A stretch of 64,000 nt of DNA from Plutella xylostella (GCF_932276165.1 NC_063983.1:6889501-6953500); one strand, 5' to 3'; positions 51,166 through 63,917 are shown, numbered from the stretch's first letter. A program made the numbers and translations. The notes: generated by a model not told the origin, from the sequence alone.

Positions 51166-51481
51166 TGATTTAACAGCTTGACAGCGCTATGGACTAGGAT
51201 TAAAATTTGATATCATCGCAAAGTCTCAATATCGCGCTTGAATACAGTGGATCTCTATTGTGTCTGATTTCAAGGGATTCTAGCGTTTAGTAGATGTTGG
51301 TTTGGGGACGAGTCGGTTGAACAAATGCAGTGTCTCCAAGTAAGACCGATACCACGGGCGTTGTATGTGTGTCGTTGCTTCAGCGCTGCGTCGACGGTTG
51401 AAGTGACAGACCGCGGCGACGCAACGCGGCGTGTGGCAACGTTGTTCGACGAAGCGTCATCACAAAGTCGACACAGCATAA

Positions 51482-51643
51482 GGGTGCTTACATAGAGAAA
51501 CGGGTTCCCTGTAACCTGCTGATTATGCGAAAACGCTCATGACATTTCAAAATCCGGGAAATGCTCCGTGAGTGAGCGTTTTGGCATAATCAGGTTACCA
51601 GTACAGGTAGGTACAGGGAACCCGATTCTCTATGTAAGCACCC
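51482..51643. mobile_element. 162-bp Harbinger-like MITE
   Basis: Inverted arms GGGTGCTTACATAGAGAA and TTCTCTATGTAAGCACCC, extending further inward (CGGGTTCCCTGTA), are flanked by TAA on both sides (51479-51481, 51644-51646). A 3-bp TAA target fits PIF/Harbinger. Confidence 0.75.
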
Positions 51644-53216
51644 TAACGCAACGTTCACACAACGCAGTAGCATCGCTCACACGCCGTTTCAACTGAAGGC
51701 TGTAGTTCGACGGAAGGCGGATATTTCGCTTTCAGGTCACTAAGTTGTGTCTGACTTAGGTACCCTTCAGGAAGTATCGTTACGCTAAACTTGTTTGTTT
51801 AATCTTCAGCGTCAACAATTAGTTGGCTAATTAAGGTCATAGGGAAGTTCGGATTTAGGCCAAAAGGGCTATTTGTACAAAAAGCCAATCACGTGGCTCT
51901 TTCCAAGTGGGCACAGCAGTTAATTAATTAATTGTTTTGAGATTGCGTTTGGCACATGGTACATACGATGTAAGTACTATATCTACTAATATAAAAACCG
52001 AAGTACATAATGTATACCTATGTACTTACATTTTTATATTATATCGACCAATCTGCCAGACAACCTTGATTAATAGAATATGCAAGTAAGTTATACATAC
52101 AATCAATTATGCATTCATCACTGACGCCATATTATAGTATACCCATACATAGATGGAATGTTTATGTTAGAAGTCAGCAGAGTGAAAATAGAGTGTACAA
52201 AAGGTCGGAAATAGACTGCATTCATAATACGAGTCAGAGCAGCAAAGGCTGAAGCTGAAGCTTTTGTCGCCAAACAAGCAAAAACATCACGTGTTTGTTT
52301 GTGCAAACGGGAATAAATTCTGCATATGATATTAATAACACTAGCAACGTATTTCAAACAGATAGATTAGTACATGGATATTTTTAATTGTACACAAAAA
52401 CAGGACACTATTATTATCTTTCTAATTTTGAGACAAGACTTAAAAACTCATGCATTGCCATTATGTCTGATATAAGAAACTTATTTCGAAACTAGGGAAC
52501 ATTCCATAGAAGAGTTAAGCTTTCTCTACCACCTACCATTATTTTTGCTTTTAACATACCTAAGTTGGATTTGTCTATGACTCTGTATCCTTAGCTTGTG
52601 GCTTATTATAAGCCAAGCTTATAGCAATATAGTTTACATTGACCCTTTCATTCGTCATTTGTTTCACTCTTACACGTCACCATCGATCGTCGAATTCGTC
52701 TGTCAGTTTTGGCGGGAACGTTACGTTCAAGGAAGTAATAAAGTAAGTCATGGGAGTAAATACAAGCAGGGCGTTACTGCCAGATCACTCTAGCTTACGA
52801 GAAACGAAGTTACGGAGCTGCTGTGCCAACCACGACTCTATCTCGTTGCATTGAACGTACCGATTGTTCGACAGACGTTCGTTCGTTTTTTTGTCAAACT
52901 AGAGTAAACCTTCTGTATTCAGCTGAAGGTTGTTTGTTACACTCGTGTCAGCCGTCTTCGTTTATGTTAGACAATCCACAAAGCAGCGGGCCGAATTATC
53001 TTATTAGAATTAGCTGTGCTCCACTAGAATCTTTATTATGTTTAGAGCATACGAAATGTTAATAGGTGAGCTCGCTTTGTTGTTTTGCGACTGGCAGTAA
53101 AACATTTTTAACGTGAACGCGTGTTTATGAAAAGGCGCGAACCGTAAATTTTTCAAGACGTTTCTTAGTTTTTCATTGAGTTTGAGTAAACAGTTTATTT
53201 CCCTTTAATATTAGAC

Positions 53217-53432
53217 TAGCTGTTCGCGCGCGCTTCGCTTCGCCTTAAAAAGTTTTCCCGTGGGAATTCCGGGATAAAAAGTAGTAGTAGCCTATGTTCT
53301 TTCTCAGGGTCTAGAACCTATGTGTACCTACCTACGAAATTTCATTCAAATCCGTTCAGTAGTTTTGGCGTGAAAGAGTAACAGACAGACAGACAGGCAG
53401 ACACAATTACTTTCGCATTAATATTAGTTAGG
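53217..53432 (+). repeat. Dispersed retroposon-tail repeat, copy 3
   Basis: Same unit as 6254-6447, with GCGCGCGCTTCGCTTCGCC at the start and CAGACAGACAGACAGGCAG before the TTTCGCATTAATATTAG end. Confidence 0.7.
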
Positions 53433-55551
53433 ATGCCATTGAATTCCGTGAGCAGCAAAGAAATGAAAACGGTAAACGTAAGGATATTAAAACCATCATT
53501 AGGTCACCACGATAAAGCATTATAAAATAAAATCAATACCGCTGTCGTTATCGTGATTTGTGACGATACCTTAACAGGTTGTGCTTTATCTTCTTTCGCT
53601 ATCAGTATCCATTTTCATTAAATCCTTTAAGCACTTACACCTCCAAACTGATTACGATAAAAATGTCGACATCCCACGCGACCATTAGTTATCGTCCATT
53701 ATTAGCGATAGTAAAAATAAATCGTTTTAGTTCAGTGTTTCCTAGAAAATACGTTTATTACGTTCTTATTATCAGATTCTGTTTGCATTTATGTGTATTG
53801 TCTGTACTTGTTATTCTATGATATTGTATCTATATAGGTAAAGTTGGGAATAAACAAATACCTATGTAGAATACACTTGCGTACTTAAATTTTGAAAGGG
53901 CTCTAATACCATATCTTCCTTTTTACATTATTTATAGAATATCTTCACTGAGAAGACTCTGAATTTGGAAAATCTTAATTATAATTGACCCTTCAACATT
54001 GGTTTCATTTTTACTAGTAGGTAAAGATTTTAAGTCGAGATACCAACGCATGGAAAGCGCAATAATTGAATTTCATACATCCATTAGTCAACCCTTTGAT
54101 CTATGTACATCGTATCGACATCGCCATGTCTGTTCATATCGTAATACGTAGTAGGTATGATGGGTAACGGGATTAGTAGTATCGGTCCCATTCAAATTGA
54201 TATAAAGTATAAAAAAATAACTTTTAGTTAACTCGAAGTGCTTTAAGTACAATTTCAGTCTTTACCTACATTCTATAAAAATATTTACTAGACCAATAAT
54301 TTATTTACCGTATTGCGTACTAACTAGAATGATATAAAATTTACAATGTGTGCTTTGTCATAAATTAAGTTTTTCAAAGACGCCCTTAATTCTATACTAA
54401 AGGCATCAATTAATTCTTATAAATAATAATATAAATATATAATTAAGTATACTTGTATTCATCTATGTTTTCTGCGATCACCATGGAATACGCGCTAGAT
54501 GCGCTGAGGTATTTTTAATGATATACTTAATACCTTGGCTAGGGCTCAACAAAATTCAACTAGTATGTATCCCTGGTAGGGTATAATGTAAGGTAACCAC
54601 AAGCAAAGGCCAAGGCTATAATAGTCTTGTTGATTTTGCGGTTGGATTGAACTGACCACTGGGTCAGTGTACAATAATATGTTCTGATCTGAGGTAGAAT
54701 GTAGGATGCGAGCATTGTACATGAGTATTGATGAGATTATGTAGCTTCCATTGTAGGTACCTTGTCAAAACTGAATAAACCTTTTCAGTCATTCAATTAA
54801 TTGGAACAATGATGGTTTGTTTTGTGCGTAATTAAACTGTAACAAAATTTATTACTTATGCAACTTAATCTATAGATGTAAGTTATGCAAGGTTTTGCTG
54901 AAGAATATTTTGATTAATACTATTTAACTAGGTAATAATTTAACTCAGAACGTCCCACTTTTTAAGGAGAAAATACGAATTTATTTGGCATAGTACGAAT
55001 TTTAATGAAACAAAGCAAGACTTTACTCACAGGACCAAGGATAGTGAGAGCAAATAAAGGTCAATGCTATAACCCTTTTCAGGGTCATTTAAGTGTCCGA
55101 AGGAAGAAGGATTTGTTGCGTAAAAAGGCTAAACCACTTGGGATTTACAGTCTGTGAAGAGATTTATAGGAATCTATCTGCATAGTAGAGTATCTAAGTA
55201 TACAATCATCATCAGAAGGGCGTTCATAACATAATTCATTTAATTTTATAAACCTAGGCCCATATAGTGGGCTATATAATATGTGAACCATCGTCGTCAG
55301 ACGTTGAGGAATGGCAGAGATTAATATGGATCGAAGCTTTCCGTATTGAGCTACGTAAATTTAACATCATTATTTTCAATTTATGCCACATAGCGAGTGA
55401 AGAATATTCGTAGGAATAAAAGCTACAACGCTTTCATGTTCGGGAGGTATATAGTTAAATCTAAATAAAGGTGGTGTAAACATTTCAATTTGCGTCGGAT
55501 TTGTTACGAGAACGTGCGTCGTCTTATGATTTGGTTCTTATATATATTATA

Positions 55552-55800
55552 CGACCGAATGGCGTAGTGGTTAGTGACCCTGACTACCCGAAGGTCCCGG
55601 GTTCGATTCCGGGCTGGGGCAGATATTTGTTTAAACACAGATATTTGTACTCGGGTCTTGGGTGTTGGTATTTATATTTAGTATCTATCTATCTATGTAT
55701 TTGTGTAGATGTATCAGCTGTACGACACCCATAACACAGGTTCTGCCTAGCTTGGGGTCGGATGGCCGTGTGTGAGATGTCCCCACATATTTATTTATTT
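55552..55800 (+). mobile_element. Full-length tRNA-derived SINE with 11-bp target duplication
   Basis: The head CGACCGAATGGCGTAGTGG and B-box GGGTTCGATTCC are followed by a SINE body (TCGGGTCTTGGGTGTTGG, ATCAGCTGTACGACACCC, GGCCGTGTGTGAGATGTCC). Exact TATATATTATA copies flank it (55541-55551, 55801-55811). This is not a functional tRNA gene: the head does not continue into a normal acceptor stem. Confidence 0.85.
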
Positions 55801-55834
55801 TATATATTATAATACATGTAGCTATCTTAATAGG

Positions 55835-55950
55835 AGTCCACCGATCCGCACTGGGCCAGCGTGGTGGACTAGGCCCTTAAACACCCTTTCTTCAATGGAA
55901 GGATACCCGTGCCCAAGCAGTGGGGACGTGATGGGTTGTGATGATGATGA
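55835..55950 (+). repeat. LINE-tail repeat
   Basis: GCACTGGGCCAGCGTGGTGG, TTCAATGGAAGGATACCCGT and a (GAT)n end match the debris at 34256-34475 and the short copies near 39750 and 40005. Confidence 0.6.
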
Positions 55951-56854
55951 TTATGATGTAGCTATGTACCTATCTATATCTTACACAAACTTATACCTGT
56001 ACCTCCTTTCCAATCATTCGGTCCTAAGTGTCCTGCCTAGCACTAACATACAGAAACGGTAACTAATCATAGCAAATGGTAATCTTCGGTTCTTAGAGAA
56101 CGTCGTAACTGTATCGGTTTTAGTATGATTACAGTGCACTGCCATAATGCCTTGTGCCGACAACTCCTTATTCTGATCTGAGGCTTCTATTACAGAACCA
56201 ATCTCGGAGATAATATTTACCGATTTAGAGGAAAGTTAATATTACAGGTACCTAACTAACTTGTATTTTTGATCGTAATATTTACAGTAGTCTTCAAAAG
56301 TTAACCAACAGATGTAAAGTGAGATAGGTAAGTACCAAATATTGTTGTTCCCTTGACAGTGAATAGCATGAGTCTGCTCATTTACATTTTACATAACTTT
56401 GCACCTACCTCAGGAAATAATGTTGACTCTTTGAGAATCGCTGACGTCACAGCTTCAGTCACGCAAGTTTGTTTTGCATGTGACATGTGACCGACTAAAA
56501 TATTGTACTATGCGGATGACATGCTCCCGATTTTAACCACATGATCTCTACTGTTCAAACTGAACAACTTTCCTCAATAAACATACTGTCTAGAGTCCAT
56601 TCACATACTTACCTACTTAGTTAGGTACCTACCTATTATCAATCAAACTTTTTATGCGGAAAATAATAGTTTAATTGTGGGGTTATGTTTCTCTGGAAGA
56701 ATTGTTTATGTACTCTTATGAGCAGAATATTATTTGATTTAAAGAGTATGAAGGGTACACCCGGTTCCGCGTTGTTATATGGATGTATCCTATTTGGAAC
56801 GATGTCTGTGTTCTTGATAGACGCCACTCTCGGAAGACACGCCCTAAGCCCTCC

Positions 56855-56963
56855 TACAACTATACATACAACAGGATGGGACAGCTCTACTGCTCAGTGT
56901 GACAGGGTGTTCAAGACGAAGTTCGGACTTGCCAGCCACATAAGAGCACATAACAGAGTGTAG
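56855..56963 (+). mobile_element. LINE C-terminal zinc-finger remnant
   Basis: The frame encodes TGWDSSTAQCDRVFKTKFGL and then a HIRAH finger end and stops at 56961-56963. A (CAT)n run follows (56999-57015). It resembles the finger that ends the LINE frame at 41516, with one cysteine of the finger missing. Only the last 40 or so codons remain. Confidence 0.6.
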
Positions 56964-57827
56964 CAAGAGTCGCTGTTGTCAGATACGACGAAGAGGACAT
57001 CATCATCATCATCTTGATAATAATAATATTATGCGGTATTGCTGCATATTATACACATTAATTTTTTTAAATGCCCAAGGTGCTGATAGACTTCGGCATT
57101 CACTTTGTTACATTAAAGTAATATACAAGACCGTTATAGCGAGCATTCTATTGAGTGAGAAAATGTTTTTAGCGATTTTTTGCTCTATTCTCGGATTGTC
57201 TCTTTGTTCAGTTCGACAAGTGAAAAAGAAAAAACTTCGCCGGAAATTAAAAGATTGAATGGTTTCGAAGTGGTGCTTAATTAATTGGAAGGATAAGAAC
57301 ACGGAAAATATGCTGAATTAAAAACCATTATTAGAGATAGCGAAATTACCAACGAAGTGGCCAACGACCGACGTTCAGAAACCGAAAAGGAAATCTAATC
57401 TGTCGAATACTAAATGTACCGAAATGCATATTTTAGAATTTTCATGGCATAACGAAAATAGCATTGATAAGGTTGTCAACAAAATGCTTTTTACATTTAT
57501 AAACAAACGATAAGGTTGTGTATGAACAATTATATAATCTCTAATAAATCCAACAGTTTCAGTTTGGTTTCAGAATTTCGGCAGAGTTTGTATGTGGAGT
57601 TTATCCTTTGTTTGTTGTTCGACAATTAGGTATGAGTGCTGAATATTCATGTCGTTGCGCCACTTACCGAATCAACTCTGCTTTCACATCATAATGATGG
57701 CTATGTCCTTAGATTAACAATATACGAAGAAGATGGTGAGCCACATGCAAAAAACAAATTAAAAAAAAAACTGGCCGAATTTTGTTTACTGTCCGTTTTC
57801 AGTTCAACCTAATGGCATAATGATGTT

Positions 57828-57981
57828 GATTCTGAAGGCAGAAATTATAATTTTAACGCTGTCAAACTAAAAAATTTGCTAGCATAAAATGACATTTACG
57901 GAAACAATTATAGAGTCGAATTTTAAACAAAGAAATTAAGGTTTTGACATCTCTAAATTTAAAATTTCTGCCTTCAGAATC
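57828..57981. mobile_element. 154-bp hairpin MITE
   Basis: The ends GATTCTGAAGGCAGAAATT and AATTTCTGCCTTCAGAATC are perfect inverted copies. The left half matches 38701-38790. Confidence 0.7.
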
Positions 57982-59431
57982 TATATCACTGTACCAATAA
58001 ATAAAGTCACAATTTTTCAAACCGAACTAATTCAAAATAAGATCTTAGTGGTAGAGCTGCGGTTTGTTTGTCAAGTCGTTTCTTTTGCACTTACACTCCA
58101 ACATCTAGTTCGTTAGATACTCTTCCCGTCCCTACATATCTGGCAAATAGCAGTACTACCAGGGCTAGGGATGAGTAAATGTGACATGGTTCCAATTCTA
58201 TCTCGCTGGTTGCAGCGGGTGGCTTTGCTTGTCTGTGCAACGGACCATGTCGCACTTAGCAGTAATTTCAGTTGGCCTTCACTATTAGAACGACTGAATT
58301 CTCTACACGAGGATAGAAGATAAATCATATGTTTTTGTTGTAGATACAGTATTGTGACACTAAACTTAACTTTTCAACCAATGTAAACACATAATACTTA
58401 AATGCATTCGAATAAAGTGTACCCAATTTGCAACATAATCACAGACAATCATAGGTAAGTAGCTACCTACAAGTCTTTGTAAAAATCTGTCTAGATATAA
58501 TATGTTTGTCAAACGTATACACGACTTATTTTTGCTTAAGGAGACTTGTTTCTCACTGCCCCATCGATAATAAAGTCTTGAACAAACATAAAAGACGCTT
58601 TCCCTTTCCGAGTATTTAATTCATTTTCATTATCCTTAATCCAAACTAAGATAGGGTAGGATATAAAACAGCGGAAGTTTAGCAGTTCCCGTTTAATTTA
58701 GGTAAAAAAGGGCTAATGAATTTATGGTCCGATGACGATCTTAAGCTGAGTTTATACAATGTACCTACGTTTGGCGCAGACTGAATGGCCAGTCAGCTAC
58801 TTACAATTAGCGACTTACAATTAATCAGACTGGCTAAGGATATTATCAACCAGGTCACTAGACAAATAAACCGCATTAAAATTGGTTCATCTGCAATAAA
58901 GGCGCTGCATTAGCTGAGTTGACACCTTTTTGGCGGACAGTGAAAAATCGCAAGGTCGTCCGGCGGTATTAAAACAACGGTGTCCCAGTAATGAATGAAT
59001 CATATATTTCATTGACACAGCTTATTAGAAACCTGACTATTCCAAATATGAATTACACCCTCTGTAGAGGTTTATAGCCCTAAATATGCCATAGATATGC
59101 TACTAAATAGATAACACAGATGATAGATATCAATACCAATTAGTTACAAATAAGCCTAATAGAGGTCGTTGCCAGCGCCTCTGATAGCGATTGAACATAC
59201 CGCCCGCCATGGACACACTGTCCATCAAATAAACTGTAGAAATCGCTATAGGTACATTTAAATAAACAAAACTAAAAGTACACAAATCTCAGTAACAAAA
59301 CAAATAGTACACATATTGCATTACATAGACAACACTTAAAATATTAAATATAACAACTTGACAAAACAAATAGCAACTGGTAAAACACAAAGTTTGTGCT
59401 TGATCTTTTGACAATCTCATTAATTACATAT
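57982..59431. other. No gene seen
   Basis: AT-rich, single-copy-looking sequence without coding character, ending at the inferred retroelement LTR. Confidence 0.5.
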
Positions 59432-59771
59432 TGTTACACAGTAAATGACGTTACTTGTTTTTTTTTAAAAACTATTTTATTAATTACACAATTATACAGG
59501 AAATACAGGAAATAGAATAAGAGAGTTTGGAGTCTAGATATGGAATGAATATAATAATGATTTGAGCCAGCTTATATCCTAAGAGAACATGGGAATAGTA
59601 AATACTTATTATCTAATGGGTTAACAAGACATCATGGGAATAGTAAACAATAATAAAATTATCTAATGAGTAAACAAGCTTATTACTAATGGGTTTAAGG
59701 TCTAGGAACACTTATCACTAACACTAATCACTAAAGTATTCGAAGTAGGTAGTCTATTATATTATATAACA
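59432..59771 (-). repeat. Inferred 3' LTR of an errantivirus-like element
   Basis: On the minus strand the segment begins TGTTATATAAT directly after a polypurine tract and can end at TGTAACA, giving 340 bases with inverted TGTTA/TAACA ends. The partner LTR is not in the window, so the left border rests on the TG...CA rule only. Confidence 0.5.
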
Positions 59772-59782
59772 CCTCCCCCCTT
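59772..59782 (-). promoter_or_regulatory. Polypurine tract
   Basis: AAGGGGGGAGG on the element's strand lies directly before the inferred LTR and 59 bases after the env stop. Confidence 0.7.
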
Positions 59783-59841
59783 AGAACAAAGATTGGGCCG
59801 GTTTGGCCGATCTTTGCTGCTCGCCTTCGGAATCTTCGGAT

Positions 59842-61555
59842 TCAGAGGTCATAGTAGTGTTCATGGAAGCCTCTTCGCCATAATCTGTGCGGGCATAATT
59901 TATATATTAGGAATGCTAGTAGGGCTATTCCAATGAAATAATTGAAAATTGAAAATTTTGATGTGTGTCTTTCTATAAATGATTTCTCGTTGAGGTTTTT
60001 CAGTTTGTTTGAATACTGTTTGAGTTCATCTTTCATGGATTGAAGATTTTCTAATGGGACATTATTTATTCTGATTGGTAACAGTTCTGGAGTTGGTGGG
60101 ATGTTCTCAACATCTGTCAGACAATTCGCGGAAATGTCAACTGTTACTACAGGATGAGTTATGTTCATTGATTCCTCTTTGGTTGTTGTAAGAGTTATGA
60201 ATGTAGAGAAGAGCTTGCATCCTTCCTGTAGACTTAGGATACCGGCATCGTTTAACTCATGGTGTGATGTCTGATCTCCACACTGTAGGACACATGGTGT
60301 TTTGCGGTTGAGGATATATATCCATTTATTTGCAGATATTCTTTGGAATGTGTTAATACTGGCAGAAAAGGTTGTGACTTCACATATGTTCGGAAGGTTG
60401 TGGGTATAGCTTAGTAGAATAGCCATTTCGCAGATCGGACGAGTATTGTAGTTGTAGACTGGAACACGGTTGCACACTCGCTTCCCAGGTGCGTAGAGCT
60501 TGCATTGATCCAGAGAATTGATGGTGACATACTGTTGTTGCGTGGAACTTGTGGCAAGGTATGTTTGCTCGGGAAGGATGGTGGAGTATAGGGATGTGTT
60601 AGGGTGTTTGATAGGAATAGAATATAAATGATATATAATGAATTTATCATTTTTTATAAGAGGGAATTCGATAACATAAGTTAATCTATTCATGTATATA
60701 TATGAAGTAAGAGAAGATGAATCTAATATCTTGTGAATATTTGACATAGTAATAGGGAGAACTAAACTTTTGTCAGATCTCATGTGACTAGAGGATAACA
60801 GCTCTCGGTATAATCTTGTTGTTGATATTATTGAAGGATGGACGATTTCCGATTTAACAAACAATATACTCATGAGGATGTCATCTATCTCTTGTTCTAG
60901 AGATATTACCGACTCTAAGATTTGCATTGAAATTGAATTAATTTCTTCTATTACTTTTAAATCAAATAGGATTTTGTTTGTTTTGTTTAGGTAATTACTT
61001 AATCTGTCTAGGTTTTCATTAATAATGTGTTCATCGTAAGATATTTTGAAAATAGTTTCATTGAAGTTTGTTACTGTAGAGGAGACGATCTGAAGTTGTT
61101 GTTGAAGGATTTCGGAAGTTTCAATTTCATGTTTTTCTAGTAGATTAATACATTTATCAAAGTGTTGGGCATCTTTAGCATCGGGGGTTCCAATCAACCA
61201 TTTCAAGACCGTACCAAGACCGTCGAATATTTCTCGTTTCTTTCTAGTAAAAGTTTCTGAATAGGAAGTTAATTCAGCGAGACGCGAGTTAATTTTTTCT
61301 AGGTTAATATTTATAAACGAAGTTGTAAGATGTGTCTGGGCGAGTTCAGGATACTTATTAGTAAGTGAGTAATATTTGTTAGTTAGACGTAAGAGTGATT
61401 CTTTGGTAAGGAAAAGAGGTTCTAGGTTTCGATAAATAACTAATTTCCATGATCCTTCGGCAATAGTGATTTCACCTTCTTCTTGAAAGTAGAGACCCGA
61501 ATTAGAGGGTAATGATTTAGTTAGGTTTTCTCCGACAACAAAAGTTGTGGAATAC
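59842..61555 (-). CDS. env: Errantivirus-like envelope fusion protein (Env), endogenous
   Basis: The open frame runs from an AG acceptor at 61557-61556 to the stop at 59842, about 570 codons. An internal ATG at 61206 is not the natural start. The layout matches the baculovirus F / insect errantivirus Env family: a basic furin-type RKKR cleavage site about 100 codons in, a long helical ectodomain with several cysteines, one transmembrane helix near the C-terminus and a short cytoplasmic tail. In the family it mediates membrane fusion. No stop interrupts it, but gag, pol and the 5' LTR are absent here, cut off at about 61841, so the element is a 3' remnant. In errantiviruses env is made from a spliced mRNA, which fits the acceptor. 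Confidence 0.85.
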
Positions 61556-61577
61556 CTGTAACGACGGAATTCTTATG

Positions 61578-61768
61578 TTAATTAGAATTTGATTCATCAT
61601 TTTTACGTTTAAAATAGGATTTTGTAAAAATATATAGTTTGTAGAGTAGGATGTAGAAAAGGAATTTAATAAGAGAGCAAATAATAAAACTAATATAAGG
61701 ATTGTTAAATATATCGTTGAAAGAATTATTTTGTGGCAAGGGATGCGCCATTGCTTGATGAGACACCC
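61578..61768 (-). CDS. Small membrane-segment ORF upstream of env
   Basis: About 62 codons with one hydrophobic segment (ISFIICSLIKFLFYILLYKL) followed by a basic tail, stopping 22 bases before the env acceptor. It is preceded directly by a second acceptor-like TTTCTTTACAG. It starts with GTG (next ATG six codons on), so it would be read from a spliced message or is merely the end of a frame opening further upstream. Function unknown. Confidence 0.3.
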
Positions 61769-61840
61769 TGTAAAGAAAATTGAATTTTACTAATTCAATA
61801 ATTTAATTACTAATATTATTATTTAATTTGATATACTAAG

Positions 61841-61925
61841 AGTAGTGGGTATACGTGGGTTCTGGCTCACCCCCCACCGTCCTCCTCGCACCCCTGTTTT
61901 TTGGAAGTCACGGGCGAACCACCAG

Positions 61926-61966
<41 letters not shown>

Positions 61967-62721
61967 GAAACCCCCCCATCTAAATCGATTGCGCTGGGTC
62001 CTGCATCGCTACGTTGCACCGTTCCCGAGATAGTTTTTGGGATTCAGGGACTCCTAGATGATTTGCTAATCACCACTAATGACCTGTGCACATTAATGCG
62101 AATTCAGCTATTTCTAAGAATACTTGTTTGCTCGTTAAAATCAAGATCAATAATTGACAAACCATTTGTAATCAGGAATACTTGTTTGCTCGTTAAAATT
62201 CGATCGAAATTGGTATAAAACACCAACGCTGCGATGATATCTTCACAGTTTGCGCTTCATATCCCGAGGAAGAAATAAATCAGCTTCTACAAGTGTCAAG
62301 GAAAGTGAAGAGTCTTCGTCAGTTCATTGTAAGGATCATGGATGTAAGTTACTATTTTATTCTTCTATTTTGTTGCTTATTTCCTACTATATCAGTATCG
62401 TTTTCTTGTTTTATCCGACTACGACAATGTTATGTTTATAAATCATTGGTTATGTATGTACCTACGTAAAACTGACTCTATTTCATTGATTTTAGAATGA
62501 GGTGTTGGATTTGTCTTGATCTATGAAGTGTTCTACTTATACATATAACGTGATATAATTATATGGCGGATATTAAATATCATTTTCCGTGATCGGTTAT
62601 TATTTTGCTGTCTATATTATCGTACTTACCATTCACAGTAGTGGGTATACGTGGGTTCTGGCTCACCCCCCACCGTCCTCCTCGCACCCCTGTTTTTTGG
62701 AAGTCACGGGCGAACCACCAG

Positions 62722-62777
<56 letters not shown>

Positions 62778-63447
62778 GAAACCCCCCCATCTAAATCGAT
62801 TGCGCTGGGTCCTGCATCGCTACGTTGCACCGTTCCCGAGATAGTTTTTGGGATTCAGGGACTCCTAGATGATTTGCTAATCACCACTAATGACCTGTGC
62901 ACATTAATGCGAATTCAGCTATTTCTAAGAATACTTGTTTGCTCGTTAAAATCAAGATCAATAATTGACAAACCATTTGTAATCAGGAATACTTGTTTGC
63001 TCGTTAAAATTCGATCGAAATTGGTATAAAACACCAACGCTGCGATGATATCTTCACAGTTTGCGCTTCATATCCCGAGGAAGAAATAAATCAGCTTCTA
63101 CAAGTGTCAAGGAAAGTGAAGAGTCTTCGTCAGTTCATTGTAAGGATCATGGATGTAAGTTACTATTTTATTCTTCTATTTTGTTGCTTATTTCCTACTA
63201 TATCAGTATCGTTTTCTTGTTTTATCCGACTACGACAATGTTATGTTTATAAATCATTGGTTATGTATGTACCTACGTAAAACTGACTCTATTTCATTGA
63301 TTTTAGAATGAGGTGTTGGATTTGTCTTGATCTATGAAGTGTTCTACTTATACATATAACGTGATATAATTATATGGCGGATATTAAATATCATTTTCCG
63401 TGATCGGTTATTATTTTGCTGTCTATATTATCGTACTTACCATTCAC
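61841..63447 (+). repeat. Near-identical tandem duplication (796 and 811 bp)
   Basis: Copy 1 is about 61841-62636 and copy 2 about 62637-63447. As read, the only difference is the length of an A-run (about 37 against 52) after CGAACCACCAGCT. Each copy includes the donor CATGGATGTAAGT. The left edge cuts off the errantivirus remnant and the right edge lies 11 bases before the acceptor of the next coding exon. Confidence 0.9.
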
Positions 63448-63917
63448 TTTTGTTGTAGATTACACGCTGTATGAAGAATGTAGAGGACACCGATGTGGAG
63501 GAAAATACCTACAAGCACTATTACTTTCCTCTATCTGATGATGAGGGATCATACCAACCGCATGCCAAACGAATTGAAACAATCGACGAGTTCTTTGAGG
63601 AACCAAAGAATAAGAAAAGGAAATGCTCTTCTACCGTTGGACGATCCACTAAAAATGGAATGGTTTATATTTCATCCAACTCCGATGATGGAACCGGTGC
63701 GGCGCACCTAATAAAAATAGAAGTTTACAACCTAAAAAAATTAGCGAATATCGAGCAGAACCAGCATTGGAAACATGCAGAAGTTCGCGTTAAATATTAT
63801 GCGAAACCAGGCGATAAACACAACGATCGAACTCGTGAGATCATTCACGCTATTACTAAGCAAATTGCAACCAAAGAAGATTGTGAAAAATACTTTTACA
63901 AAAATAAGGATGAATAA
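63149..63917 (+). CDS. Unrecognised two-exon protein, acidic and basic segments
   Basis: The exon 63459-63917 (acceptor TTGTTGTAG) holds an open frame of 153 codons ending at TAA. Upstream, the duplicated block supplies ATG GAT before a GTAAGT donor (63149-63154) in the right phase, giving a 154-residue product starting MDITRCMKNVEDTD. If translation begins further upstream the frame stays open about 50 codons (CASYPEEEINQLLQ) but without an ATG. The N-terminal part is acidic (FPLSDDEGSYQ, ETIDEFFEEP), then comes a nuclear-signal-like KNKKRKC, then a compact C-terminal half (HLIKIEVYNLKKLANI, REIIHAITKQIATKEDCEKY). I do not recognise the family. A mobile-element origin is possible given the setting. 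Confidence 0.5.

Larger units (their letters stand above)
49851..55550. other. Noncoding stretch with scattered repeats
   Basis: Apart from the repeats listed separately (49857-50130, 51060-51165, 51482-51643, 52790-53060, 53217-53432) I see no gene. Confidence 0.5.

Noticed and set aside
55552..55622. tRNA gene
   Set aside because: The B-box and head are tRNA-like, but a SINE body and target duplications show it is a retroposon.
61901..62218. Lysine-run protein frames in the tandem duplication
   Set aside because: They arise from translating the long A-run; no coding support outside it.
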